Assembly (NCBI GenBank): GCA_019637685.1
Contig: JAHBVF010000029.1
Coordinates: 22,762-86,761, forward strand
Length of the DNA: 64,000 nucleotides
From: Caldilineaceae bacterium
GTDB taxonomy: Bacteria > Chloroflexota > Anaerolineae > Caldilineales > Caldilineaceae
Direction of reading: 5' to 3'
Shown here: in pieces, positions 36,301-44,500 of the stretch
Numbering within the stretch: the stretch's first letter is position 1
How the letters are laid out: each line of letters opens with the position of its first letter
Program-made: the position numbers and the translations under genes
Notes under the pieces: model-generated
Databases searched by the model: none
The model's input: the letters and a program-made list of their open reading frames with translations, nothing else
Told to the model about the DNA's origin: nothing

Positions 36301-38485
36301 AAAAATAGGGTGGGCGAGAAAGGGTGGCTGTCGCCATCCGCTGTTGGAAATTCAGCGCGCTGCTGCCCACGACGGCCTGTCCAAAGACGGCGGCAAACTC
36401 TCGGGACAACGCTTCGCCCCGGCGGGATTTGCGCAGCAGTTCGTCAAAGGCGGCGAAGTCGTCGGCGGTGATGCGCTCGTTGCCGGTCAGCCGGGAGAGA
36501 TTGTTGCCGGAGAAGTCCAGGGCCAAATCCCAGGCCGCGGAAAGCTCCGGCTCGAAGAGGCTGATGCGCTGGCCCACCGCGGCCAGATCGAAGGCCCGCT
36601 CGTAGATCATCGACTGGTCCACCGGGAGCAGGCCGATGGGGGTGATGGGTGAAGTCGCCAATGCAAAGGCCTGGCTGAGCAGGCTGATGGCCTCGGCCCG
36701 GATGCCCGCGGGCACGAAATTGACTTCGTTGGGGAGTTGCAGCACATTGGGCGAGAGGGGAATGCCCAACTCGCCCACATCCATACGAAACTCGAATTTG
36801 CCCGGCGTATTCTCCGAGGCCAAACTGCTGGCAACGACAGAGCCGGTCTGGAGGGCGCGCAGGCGAAAGGTAGCCGTGGACGAGTCGCCGGGCAGAATCG
36901 TATCGATCTGCACTGTCTCGTGGGAGAGCAGTTGCGCGCCGCTCAGGCTGCGGGGGAGCAGAGAGAGGGTGGCGAAGTTGGCGGGCACATCGGAGATATT
37001 CGTTACAGTGACGTGGAAGTCGTAGTCCTCGCCCTGGTTGATCGTCAGCGGATGGTTGAAGGTGAGGGTGAACTGGGGGTCCCGCACTTCCAGCGTGCCC
37101 ACCGCTTTGCCTTTGATGGCAACCGGGCCGGTGGGCAGGCCGTAGAGTTGGCCTGTGATCTCAATCTGGACGGTGTGGACGCCCTCACGCAGACCCTCCA
37201 CCAGAAATTCGGCGTTGCCGTCGTTGCCGGGGGCCAGGAAGGGGATGTCATCGGCTGTGCCCAGTTCCCCGTCCGGGCCGGGCTGCTTCACTGATAGAAT
37301 CTTCGGCTGGGATTGGGGTGGGTTGCCAATGCGCGCCATGCGCAGGGGATCGTCCTGGGAGCCGACGACGCCGTCTCTGCCGCCGGGGAGTAGAATCTCG
37401 CCCTGGATGTCCCGCACCACCAGATTGGATGTGCCGGGCGCGATGTTCGAGACCAGCAGCAGTGCGCTGAAGAATTGGTTCAGATAGGCGATGCGTCCGG
37501 GGAAGAGGATGACGCCGGGGACTTTGGCTACCAGTCTGCGTGTCTCCGGGTTGCAGTCGCTGGCACAGTCCATCTGAAAACCGGAGATGCCCAGACTGGT
37601 GTATTCCAGTTGGGGCGGGCGGAAGACGGCTGTCGCGATTTTCTGTTGGCCCAATCCGCCCGGAGGCGGACGGTAGGTGGGCGCGCGAGGGGACAGGTCT
37701 TTCACTTTGGGGATCAGCACCGGAAAGCTGATGGGGACTTTCTTGCCCTCCACACCGATGGCGACGGTAAAATCGACGGCACTGAAGTTCTCTTCGTCGA
37801 AGAAGATGCCCTTCTCCTCGATTTCATCGGCGCTGAGGGCGCGGGTCGTCACTTGGGAGACGATCACTTTGTCGATGACTTCAATGCTCACCGCGCCCGG
37901 CTCGCCCTGCAAAATTGTGGCCCCACGGCTCTCCACCCGGATATTCTCGACGACATACAGTCCCTTCAGGGGAATGGGCGGGATCATCAACAGTTGGCCG
38001 GGCAGACCGGTCAGTTCGATGGCCTGCTGGAAGGCGGGTCCGCGCATAGAGGCGCGCACCACCGCGTCCGCGGGCAGTTCAGGCAGCCCACCGACGGAGG
38101 GGTCGGAAGCGACGACGTCCATACGAATCCCCGTGGCCGTGTTTTTGGGAACCGTCTGGTGGATGGGGTCGGGCAGAAGCTGCGCGCCCAGGACGTAAAT
38201 TGTCTCTTGGGTCAGGGGCGGAGGTGTAATGGATTGGGCGAAGGCGGGAGAAATAGAAGATACGATGAAAATTAGAACCAGGAGGAAACGTGAAACGTGA
38301 AACGTGAGAGTCGTGTTGCGTATTACGTATTGCGTATTGCGTAGGTGGCGGGCGTTGGGCGCGTTGATGGGTGTTGGCCGGGTAGGGCCATTGGACGCGT
38401 GGGCATTCAGCGCGCTTTCTGCGTTCCATCCGGTATCGTTGGGTGTGTTGTCCAGCAGGATGCCGGACCTACGATTTTGTGCCAT
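24377..38485 (-). CDS. Giant 4702-residue surface protein: carboxypeptidase-regulatory-like, Ig-like and beta-helix-like repeats
   Basis: The only ATG is at 38485; it gives an unusual 66-residue extension before the signal peptide (hydrophobic 67-78, cleavage after AFA at 83). Order, residues approximate: unique region 85-980; 984-2145, about thirteen carboxypeptidase-regulatory-like beta-sandwiches (GTVxxxDGxPVxxAxV...GxYxFxxVPxG); 2150-2350, two Big_5/SbsA-like Ig domains (VVSITPASGSSGQPV, ITTFSPADNAQNVP); 2360-3490, a run of bacterial Ig-like domains; 3650-4490, beta-helix-like segment with four ~207-residue repeats, each with CEWG and SWCN; then an autotransporter-passenger-like tail (YTQTITGTLAVEVAGTTAG) and LFLPFIGG...TIFLPVTGK at the end. 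Probably an extracellular filament or adhesin. It lies 48 bp after the 3725-residue gene and 10 bp before the 2105-residue gene. Confidence 0.88.
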   Translation of the reverse strand: MAQNRRSGILLDNTPNDTGWNAESALNAHASNGPTRPTPINAPNARHLRNTQYVIRNTTLTFHVSRFLLVLIFIVSSISPAFAQSITPPPLTQETIYVLGAQLLPDPIHQTVPKNTATGIRMDVVASDPSVGGLPELPADAVVRASMRGPAFQQAIELTGLPGQLLMIPPIPLKGLYVVENIRVESRGATILQGEPGAVSIEVIDKVIVSQVTTRALSADEIEEKGIFFDEENFSAVDFTVAIGVEGKKVPISFPVLIPKVKDLSPRAPTYRPPPGGLGQQKIATAVFRPPQLEYTSLGISGFQMDCASDCNPETRRLVAKVPGVILFPGRIAYLNQFFSALLLVSNIAPGTSNLVVRDIQGEILLPGGRDGVVGSQDDPLRMARIGNPPQSQPKILSVKQPGPDGELGTADDIPFLAPGNDGNAEFLVEGLREGVHTVQIEITGQLYGLPTGPVAIKGKAVGTLEVRDPQFTLTFNHPLTINQGEDYDFHVTVTNISDVPANFATLSLLPRSLSGAQLLSHETVQIDTILPGDSSTATFRLRALQTGSVVASSLASENTPGKFEFRMDVGELGIPLSPNVLQLPNEVNFVPAGIRAEAISLLSQAFALATSPITPIGLLPVDQSMIYERAFDLAAVGQRISLFEPELSAAWDLALDFSGNNLSRLTGNERITADDFAAFDELLRKSRRGEALSREFAAVFGQAVVGSSALNFQQRMATATLSRPPYFSVITGQDAGGGPVVLRVTAPDGKQMGKSAANAPIQRSIPYGQFFDLSGETGNYSHFAFIAAPQPGRHTVDLTGVAAGTFDVGVLIPTASGQRLVQFEDVTIQAGGRAQLSVPVFDVGRNRSSHEIVLNVDASGDGFFEGQLTPASDNLLPEAGPDIISAVQVASRDRFGRLVAVLFDEEISPSAAQQGKQAEEITNFSVDENQILATSLQPSSRVAFLRLRDGIGPFIPRSVTVANVDDRHTNLMSPLTVTLPISITVTGTGGVVDGQVVQADGTPVPNAAIQLIQKILAGDKFQWVTITSKAADADGRFHLDYVTADPTRFVAANPETGERVNVGTTVRYNGQRLDLRLIFSGKGTVAGRIYAADGTTPLPGAQVGLTSLTSGQTQVATSDASGGYVFGNVPVGNANLIAVHKPTRAQAQAVANVAADGGTTLVDLTLINVDRVQRERGSVSGRVYRSDGVTAAEGVPVYSTLGGYTITDSSGYYQLTGLPPGKVTVSAFDQSQFETAEAATTIVAGQDVTANLILFGGTGTIEGTVLDGAGLPVADATIGGGLQLVKSDADGRFVIPDMPLGKRTIQALVTEGELLAQATVNLLRPGETASVILRLPVVGRIAGRVTQADGTTPVPNLEILAIGPRLLGSRTDANGFYLIPFAVEGNYILSAFKPDFKDGNARSVRVSAHNQTVNGDIRWQGKGRLHVTILDDDSITPLAAQVGLSELQVVKNVIKDDGNPSCYQDVKIGDTVVHFTPCQTVGIGYTTKQLNRIVDNDPSSGSYLFEDVFVGPVSIAAVNAFNGKVATNTTVKLGETTYITLSLKATSSLSGTVYLPDGVTPVGEGIVVRFNSRTMQDVPVATDASGVYTVPLITAGGFNVTALDEVSGLTGRSAGGVGVGGHAVVDIRLLGLGSVAVKVVGTTGAAIPNAPLHLRESNFTKQSRTGQTDSNGNFTFPVVREGRFSVYANNPANGGKGFRGGTLPAPGETVTVTVTVPDEFGAVTGRFFRADGTTPISDAQIHLTSSFDGRDIYEVTDASGIYTFTGVPKAGFSLDAFDFITGREGRGSGAITANGQTVTVNIGERPQGEVRGYVVESLTGAAMPGATVSLSSNDNGKLYTSAGPDGGFVFPGVNAGNFRVSASDKPTGWSGSASGSLASEGQIVTTTVALQVPERGTVEGIVTEANGSPSTTAQVQVSYGRTVRSTTVDGSGFYRVENVPVGGFSVTALAQVGGDGGRGSGTISYHTEVVTVPVQLLGTGTITGVVVDGSGNPVASAEVKVRRKSSVPRSFAVSLLSGIDGTFRVDNALLGDFSVSARNPANGLGGSADGVLAASGGSASVTVVLQAAGSIAGRVLREDGTTPAPDMTITVRKSGSTRYGVSDGDGRFTFEDLPLGSYTISVEDPLGSGTASGSATVASQGQTADAGDLRLDESYPSVVSITPASGSSGQPVTRTIEIVFSEPVDSATVNAANVEVSAGGALVSGSRALNGAGDRLTFTPSTAYPDFATVNVKVKSGVKDLSGKNLSAEFAGSFTTQDTTPPSITTFSPADNAQNVPLESVLRVQYSEALNPAAYSAPAVQLFKSGIAVAGRIDFIQNNSVIVFTPNAPLLPNAVYTATILPATDRAGNRQPAGRTLSFTSLDIIPPAIESLTSNRSPSVIVGDSLIATAQIAAGHDDIRQVDFYVNGVLRRSDTQAPYELLLQVESAMAPVLTIGARAIDNAGNVSPDKGVVLNVLSDTPPVATLFAPLATTVEVGYPFSVTVGAVDDLAVNRLFAQATGGVTTTFAATIDPASPTVSRTFVVNVPANARLGSAIALQASAADGKNQVSNFAQMTVVITGTQLAFTGPADGTVVTPGETVTVSAQATDVDGIGLISLAASGAASFADQRTVAPAQTNAAASFALPIPANAPSNGIVTLSLRGQDSKGNLSIPITRTLRIRDIVPPSVTLTAAGNATSLIQGTSLAVTVAAGDDVNLAHIGFRAAGVFNDGVVTGVTPVTTNANRTFTITAEMNATPGQLLVTGVATDTSANVGSSSPLTLTVLADAPPGVVFTGPAEGAKFGPGQRVTVTVALTDDLSLSSVGLVVTGAVSHTSSFSLSGTSATRSFGFDIPGSAVGSLQATVTVTDSRGYATSAVRNLTVGDVTPPALSFIGPADNSLHNPGASADVRVLATDNDAIASVAFTTTGVISGVTSFAVDPASASAPVTISLTIPLTATGNQSVLVRAVAFDREGNPSPSASLTLRVRDILSPTVSVSLPLTQVVQGDGVTVTLNVSDEVGVASVGYASVGVASTGSATVSPALMTASRSFSFTVPASVGAGTVVTVTGTATDTSANLGVSSPVTFTVISDDPPTGSFTSPPQGSRVGRGADVQVRLTITDDLSLAGVTLDASPAVTPSQSIGVNGRTASPLFTVSVPASAALDSTLLLTATVRDSRGQSGGLITRTLLISDVIAPVVSITSPANGVLVDPGAEVAIVVEGSDNEGVTALLLSASGVVVSTDSTGVDPASTSAQRTFRVTIPANATGNQSLTVQAQAVDIAGQASPFASISLPVRDVFSPAATLTVSPPDNRVVQGVALGLTVDGADEVKVTAVGYRSEGAVLSTGATVINPPATSASRGFSLTVPASLDVGAVLTVTAVVTDSSGNVGRGIPFTATVVAPGGPLTGTVRFSGGAVIPNAALSVVASNGSFTATSDATGVYTVPFLLPGSVAVDAVDPASGFRGRSTGSFGAYALSLRLDVILSGDPLVNITFPTDGYPLVHGETTTLTADAGDDTGVAAVTFLVDGASVGTDTTAPYAVAYPVPASGSSLTVGAIVTDTEGNSGSAPPISVSLGPDPGTTVTGRVVDGSGGVKAGATVTVTGGYTGVTGGDGTFSIAGVSTIVGNLRADTRVLSGTVYLKGSSTPLPPVRAGTTAVGDIVVREQVNFIGPASGNLLDPANWSGGLLPGPVDDVVIPSGKGTLALSGGTLQFYSLASASAVRINSDGVLDAGGPVQVNATFELNGGTIRGAQILPGTGGQGLSVRSGGGTLDGVRMDVDLTAGVEDVAGVSSNTGTQVDVRNGLVLNGTVTLGRGNDCEWGVLNFIGSQTLSGTGMVVFTDPNSSWCNSSERNGVRVALDETTLTIESGVTIRGNRGFIGSSTFHGGPTAVDVVGRGRVATDSSGGAVILRSRYWTNDNGTWAASSGGLYVYSVAITNTNVLTLTGSQLFSFQGAGVTGGVIASSDSARITFRTSGLLDGVTLQGVNLSLGTEDVAGVSSNAGTRVDIRNGLTLDGAVTLGRGGDCEWGVLNFVGSQSLNGNGSVSFADMNNSWCNNSERNGLRIDQADTTLTIGPGVTVDGSQGFIGSSTFHGGPTAVDVLGRGRVDSTSGGGIILRTRYWINDNGTVSASNGGVYLSGVAITNTNTLTLTGSSLIRFTDSGVIGGLVTSSDSARITFRDSGFLDGVALEGVNISAGTEDAAGVSSNTGTQVDVRNGLVLNGTVTLGRGNDCEWGVLNFIGSQTLAGNSTITFANMNDSWCNTSLRNGLKVAESNTTLTIEPGVTVRGGQGFIGESSFHGGPADVDVVGRGVVASDVNEWMSIRVRYWTNDGGEWKSTQDGLYVQGVSITNTNVLTLTGSALINFENSGVTGGVVASSDNARLTFRTSGLLDGVTLQGVNLSLGTENVAGVSSNAGTRVDIRNGLTLDGAVTLGRGGDCEWGVLNFIGSQSLNGNGSVSFADMNNSWCNNSERNGLRIDQTDTTLTIGPGVTVDGSQGFIGYSTFHTGAQGFNLIVLGQIRSTVSGSIIIRDRLITNYGEIAQAGSTVDVVGDLINAGIVRPARNGNLDISGRYTQTITGTLAVEVAGTTAGTQHSRLAVTGSADLDGILAIERTATYTPTIGNTFTFLTAANRANTFPVVTGRAIDSGHSFSVVYSTTKVELNVVGESAATDVINDIGGEVGGELPALFLPFIGGGGGVSSLGEETTPPNQTIFLPVTGK
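25020..27225 (-). repeat. Four ~621-bp tandem repeats in an A-B-A-B arrangement
   Basis: Landmark CACCAGCTA-T-GTTC motifs at about 25139, 25759, 26380 and 27004 give periods of 620-624 bp. Units 1 and 3 (RIDIRNGLTLDGAVTLGRGGDC) are nearly identical for hundreds of bases, and units 2 and 4 (VDVRNGLVLNGTVTLGRGND) resemble each other more than their neighbours. That indicates duplication of a two-unit block. Each unit encodes one CEWG and one SWCN motif. Confidence 0.88.
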
Positions 38486-38540
38486 TTCTCGAACCTTTTT
38501 CCACTACTTACGCAATACGAAGTACGCAATACGCTATGGA
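38300..38540. repeat. TACGCAATACG short-repeat clusters flanking a gene junction
   Basis: Degenerate copies of the 9-mer GCAATACGT/TACGCAATA occur at 38310-38343 (inside the frame, just before the signal peptide) and at 38511-38536 (across the stop of the 3725-residue gene and the intergenic gap). A GTTTCACGTTTC motif sits next to the first cluster and again at the next gene junction (24359-24372). Confidence 0.65.
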
Positions 38541-41500
38541 TTTACCGTCACTTTCACTTCCACCGGCAACGTCTCCGCGCCTTTGTCGTCCCGCACCACC
38601 AACTCGAAGGCCAGCACATCCGGCTCGGCCACAAGCGGCGAGACGAAGTAGGGTGCGTCGGTGTCGGCGTCGATGACATAGACAATGCGTCCACCGGTCT
38701 GCTGCCAGCGATAGGTAAGCGGGTCGCCGTCGGGATCGCTGCTGGCCGCGGCGGAGAGGTGTGTCACCGTTTCGGTGGGCACGGTCTGGGCCGGGCCGGC
38801 GTCGGCAACCGGTATACCGTTGGGTTGGGCGCTATCCAACTGCACAGTAATTTCCTGGGTCTCCACATAGCGAGCGCCGGTGACGGGGTGGATATTTGTC
38901 ACCCGCAGGGTGGCGCGGCCATTGCTGCGGGCCTGGATGCGCCCGTCCGGGCTGACGGCCAGCACATCGGGTTTGGTACTCTCATAGGTTGTGCCCCGGC
39001 CTGGCGCGGTCAAATCCCGCTCCACGCCGTCGGCGTAGCGGCCGGTCACGAGTACCCGATCTACTTGACCAGGATGCAAGAGCAGAGTGGGTGCGTCTAT
39101 GATGAGAGATTCCAACGTGCCGGGGTTGACCAGCACATCGATACCAGCGGCATACGTCTCTCCTGCTGCGTCCTGGCCCATGACGAGAATGATGTCCGGG
39201 CCGGCAGCGTCGGTTGGCACAGTGACCGGAATTGTTACAGTCAGCCCACTGGCGGGGGCAATGGAGAGCAGACTGCTGTCGCCCGTGAGAGTTCCGGCAA
39301 AGAGTTCGGTGAGATCCACCCCCGCGGGCGCACGCACCTGTACATCGATAATCTGACCCGGACGCACAATTGTGTCTGGCGCGGGCGCAATGACAATCAG
39401 ATTAGGAGTTGTGGTGACCGCACGCGCCCCGGTGCGTGCGGTGGCCGGCGTGGAAGCGCGGTAGGCAGGCAGAGTAGCCGGCGCTGCTCTTTCTTCGACC
39501 TCGCGAGATGCAGCCCTGGCCGGCGCGGGCGAGGGTTGGAGGAAGAAGTCGGCACTGGGATCGGCTTCCAGCAGAGCGGCCACCTGACAGGCTGTGTCAG
39601 TGCGATCGTTGAACCCGTGGCGCACATTACCATTCAGGTTTTGCCAAACTTGTTGCAGATAGAGTTGACAGCGGGACAGGATGGCGTCTCGGGTGCCGGG
39701 TGGATAGGACTTGATGTCCAAATGGTCCAACGGCGCGGCCACAAGGGTAATGGCATTGTGATTCGTGACGAGACCGTCTCGCTGGCTGGCCGCCGGCACG
39801 ATGCGATCGTTTCCCACAGGCAAAATTGGTTCGGGATCGTTGGTGTAGAGTTCCATCAGCGCTTTCACGATTTCCTTAAACGCGCGCGGATTGCCGGATG
39901 AGAGAAACTTCGCCAGATTCCAAACCAGACTGGGCGTCGAGCGAATCTGATTGGTGCGGTCTATTGTTGTGGTGTCCGGGGTAAAGTTGCAGGCAATTGC
40001 CAGCCCTGCCCAGAGTGCGCCGATTTGGGTAAAGTCGGTCAGCCCGTCCCCCCCGCCCAGATTGGAGGTTGTGTTTTCGCCCACAATATAATGGCTGCTG
40101 ACCAGCACGCCTGCAGCCCGTAAGGCCTGAATACGCACGCTGCCCTCGGCCAGGTCTTCCACCGCGCCGCTATAGATGTTAAGCTCAGGGAAGTCCAGAT
40201 GGATGCCAAAGATGCTGAAGCCTTGGGAACCGACAGCCGTCAGATTTTGCAGCACTGATATACAGATGAGCTTTTGGGACAAACTGTCTGAAATCCGTCC
40301 GGCATCGTCCGAGGCAAAGACATCGAGCCAATCGAAATTCGGGTCCAGACGGGTAAAATCCCTGATCTCGACAATTTTACTGGCAACCGGCGACCCCAAA
40401 TGGGGTGTGCCGATCGTTATCAGCTTGCGGAAGATCGGCTGTACGTCGTACCGTTGAAGAAGTTGGCGGGATATTTCCCGGGTGAGTAGACCGCCCATGC
40501 TGTTGCCCACCACATCCACCCGGGCTACGGCATATTTTCTCAGGGGCGGTCCTGTCAGCGCCTGTTGGAAAATGGCAAAATTCTTTTCAGCTTCGATGGC
40601 AATCGGTTCCACAGAACCGTTGGAACCGGCTGCATAGAGCATAAAACGGCCATCGTAGCCGGCCACCGGCCAGGCCCTGTCCAGGCTAACGCCCCGGTCC
40701 GGCACAATCGGGCGGAACTGATTCCAGGTGGTGGGGAAGCCGCCCAGCCCGTGAAAGACGAAGACAGGGGGTCGGATGAGGGTAATGTCTTTGACGCCGG
40801 AGCCGACATCGGTCTGGACGATCTCCAGACGCACTTTGCGCTGTTTGCGCGGTTTGTTGGGCGACTCAAAGGAGTCCTGCTGCCAGAATTCCTTGCGCAC
40901 AAAGACGGGAGGCGGGACGTAATAGATATTCGTCGTTTTGCCCAGTGTTGTCGGGTCCTGGACAGTAATCTGTGTGCCGGTCACAAGCACCTGCCCGGAG
41001 AGGTCCTCATGGACCAGATAGCCAAAGCCTTCGGTCGCTTCAAAGACAGTTGCATCTTTCAGCGTCAGGGAAATCGGCACCGCGGGCAGTTCGGTCTGGT
41101 TGGGTCCAAAAGTGGTGGCAAGGCCGACGGCGATATCGATACGCAGGCGGGACTGGGGATCGGTGGTGGCACCGGCCACAGGAATATCCTCGCCGTTGTC
41201 CCGCATGTGCAGGACGGGGTAGCGGGAGATGGGGTGGCTCTTGTCGTTGAGAGGCGAAGCGTCGATCAGTTTGATCTGGAAAGCCTTCAATTTGGGCGCG
41301 ACGAGGAGATCGGCCCGGTCGTGAACAGGACCGATGCTGTTATTCGCTTCATCCCGCGCGGTTGCATAGGCGTATTCGGCATAGCGCCCCAAATTGGCCG
41401 CGGGCAAGGCCAGAATCGTTTCAAAGACTTCGCCGGGCGGCAACAGAGCTTTTTCGATGCGTCGTTCCCGGTCCGAGAAGACGCGCACATTCTTCAGAGG

Positions 41501-44500
41501 CGTCTCGCCGTTGTTGCGCACGGTCAATAGCAATTCCACTTCTGTGTCCACCGTCACTTCCAGAATCTTCACGCCCGCTTGATTGCTGCCCTTGGCGCGT
41601 AGCGTCATATCAAAATCCAGGGCTGGCCCATCCAGACAGATGGCGTCGGATGCGAATTCACTGAGCACAAAGGCCGGACGTCCATCCACCGCAGGCACGG
41701 GCGGATGGATCTGCGTCTTGTCCAACATATAGTAGTAGAATCCACTCTGGTTGTTTTCCCGATCCGCCTCTACATATTCGTGGTCCGGGTCGGCCACAAA
41801 GGCCACCGCATGGAACTTGTCTGAACCTGTGCCGACCTTCTCCTGGACTTTGGGAATAGCAAAGAGCAGGGGGAAAAGGGTGGATTGGGTCCACGTCTTG
41901 ACCTGGCCGTCGTAGTCGGGTAGTTCATTGGACGGGATGGCAGCGCAGGCCGGTGACAAAGGCGGGCTGACCGCAGGCTGCTTGGCTATTTTCTTCTGAT
42001 TGATGACACTGCGGCCACCAGCAGGCACAAAGGGCACTTCGTGATAGATCAGAGCGTCGGTGTACGCGCCGTTCTCCTGGCCGGGGCCTTCGTAGAGTGC
42101 CAGAGGCACGTCGTAAAGATTGTTGGGGCTTTCGTTGCTCAGGCGGGTCTGCAAGGCCCAAAAGACGCTGTTCTTGACGCCGAGATATTTTTTGGCCTTG
42201 CCGATCAGCCCGGAATCCGGCCCCAGGACATACGAATCACCAAAGAGGGCCAGACCTGCGTTCACATCTTTGCCGTTGACTTTGATGTCGGCCTGGCGCA
42301 GGATACACTTGCGCAGGGCAGAGCGGCCCGCGTTCAGGTCCACCTGAATGCCCAACTCCTGGCAGAGATTGCAGATTTCCCGGATGAAGGGATAGTCCTG
42401 CATGCCCAATTCCTGGGTGATCTGGCCCAGTGTCACTGTATCCGTCGCGGTGCGCGCGTTGTAGACCGCGAGGGTGGCGGTCTGGGTACGCTCGATAAAG
42501 TCGAGCGCGGCCCGGATGAAGTTGTTGGCGTCCTCATCGCGCTGAATATAATTGACGCTTGTGCCGCCCACCTGACAGCCCTTCCAGACTTTAACACACC
42601 AGAGACTCCAGAGCAGGGGCAACTCCGCCTTGGTAAAGACGCCCAAATTCCGGCGCACGCTCTCTATCGCCATCGACGCGATATATTCTTCAAAACCTTC
42701 GCATCGCTTGGGGTAATACTCGAAAGGGTCTGCGGGGGCAACAGGCGGCAGATTGGGATTGACGGGTGCGCCCACGAAATTCGGGGGTTGGAGTTCGGTG
42801 AGGCAGAACTCGCCCTTTTGTACATTGCTGCGGGTCAGGGGGATCACCTCGATTTCGTCAGTCTCCGGGTTGCGGATCGGCGTGCCGTCGGGGTTGTATC
42901 GGCGCACCCCGTCAAAGAGCAGCGCGTTCGTGCGCTCGTCCCCCACCATCCGGGCAAAGAGAGTACGGATGGCCGACTTGGCAATCGTCTTCACCTGGGA
43001 TTTGCAATCGTCCCGGAAGGCTTCGTTGTCCTCAAAGAAACGGTCCGGGTCGTTGGGGGGCAGGATCGAATCGCTGTCCCGCTCCTCAAAGAGTCCCTCG
43101 CCCTGGGGTTTCCCATCGACAAAATCGCAGCCGTCCTTCACCCGCAGCAGCGCGCTCATTTTATAGACGTTATACTCCTGCAAGCGCGCCCACTCGTAGC
43201 CCTCCACCAGCGGAATGCCCGTCGGCTCACCGGCAAACATCGGCTTGTCGGGATCATCGCAACGCCATTCTTCCTGGCCGTTGTCGCCCTCTTCCAGAGT
43301 AATTAGCTGATTCAGGCCGATGCACTCCACAATCCGGTCCAGATTGGGGCCAAGACCGTAGGTGTCCACAGGCAGGCGACCGGCCAGGGATGTGCCTTCG
43401 CCATTGAAGCGGATATAATCCCCGGTGGTCAGCAGCCAGAGCAGAAAGAGGGATTGGCGGCCCAGGCCCAGATCGCCCGCGGTGTCTCCCTCTTTGTTCA
43501 TCGGCGGCGAGCTGAGCAGCACACCTGCGCTGAAGGGTTCGGACGGCATCACAAAGAGAGAGAAGTCGTCCAGGGTTTTCATGAGCCGCCTGTATTCATC
43601 CGTGGGTGGATTGGCGACGAAATCATCCAGCACGCCCTGGCCCCGACGCACGAAGTGGGCAGGCAGGAAAATCTCGAAGTCGTGATCGCTGACGCCGGGA
43701 GTAAAGGCCGAGCAGACTTGCAATTCGCGGTTGGGCACAAAATCATCCCGCCAGAGACAGGCCCCACTGCCCTGCTCAATCATATAGACATCTTTGGGCT
43801 GCAAACCCGGAATGGATTGGGTCAGGGAGTAGACCGAACCGGCCAAGAGAATCATCAGTGTCTCTCGCTCGGCGTAGAGTTCCCGTACCTTTTCCGCATC
43901 TTTGTTGGAATTGTCACCCCCATCCAGCCCAGAGGGGGCGCCCTCTTCCGTCGGCGCGCTGACAAAGAATTCGGTCTTGCTCTCCGGCGGAGCGTTGGGG
44001 TCTGCGTCCTCGTCCACGAAGTTTTCGTACTTGCCCCGTTTAAAATCCAGGGTCAATTCCTGACAGCTATTGCAGATGCGGACGATTTGCAGGCCGTTGT
44101 TGAATTCGTTGAGATAGGCCAGGGGCCGATTGTCGCCGAGATCGACGACGATCTCCTGACGGTTGCTGATGCCTACCAGCCGGTGCAGCCCCAGAATGCG
44201 GTCGTCCAGATTGTTGCCGTCTGCGTCGTCAAAAGTGGGAAAGCTCAGGCTGTCGACTGTGTCGCTGCTGGTCAGACCAGAGACCAGACCGCGCAGATCG
44301 ATGGCATAGAGACCGTCCCCATCCACCTCCACATAGGCGGTGCGGGAGTCGGGATGGGCCTGGAGTGTGCGCGCGGGCATAGGCAGATAGACGCCGTCGA
44401 TCACCCGCGGCCCTTTGTCCTTAGCAAATTTATTCTCAGTCAAGTCCGTATAGTCGCTCAGATCGACCACCCAGAGCAGATTGCGGTCGTTTTCAATGCG

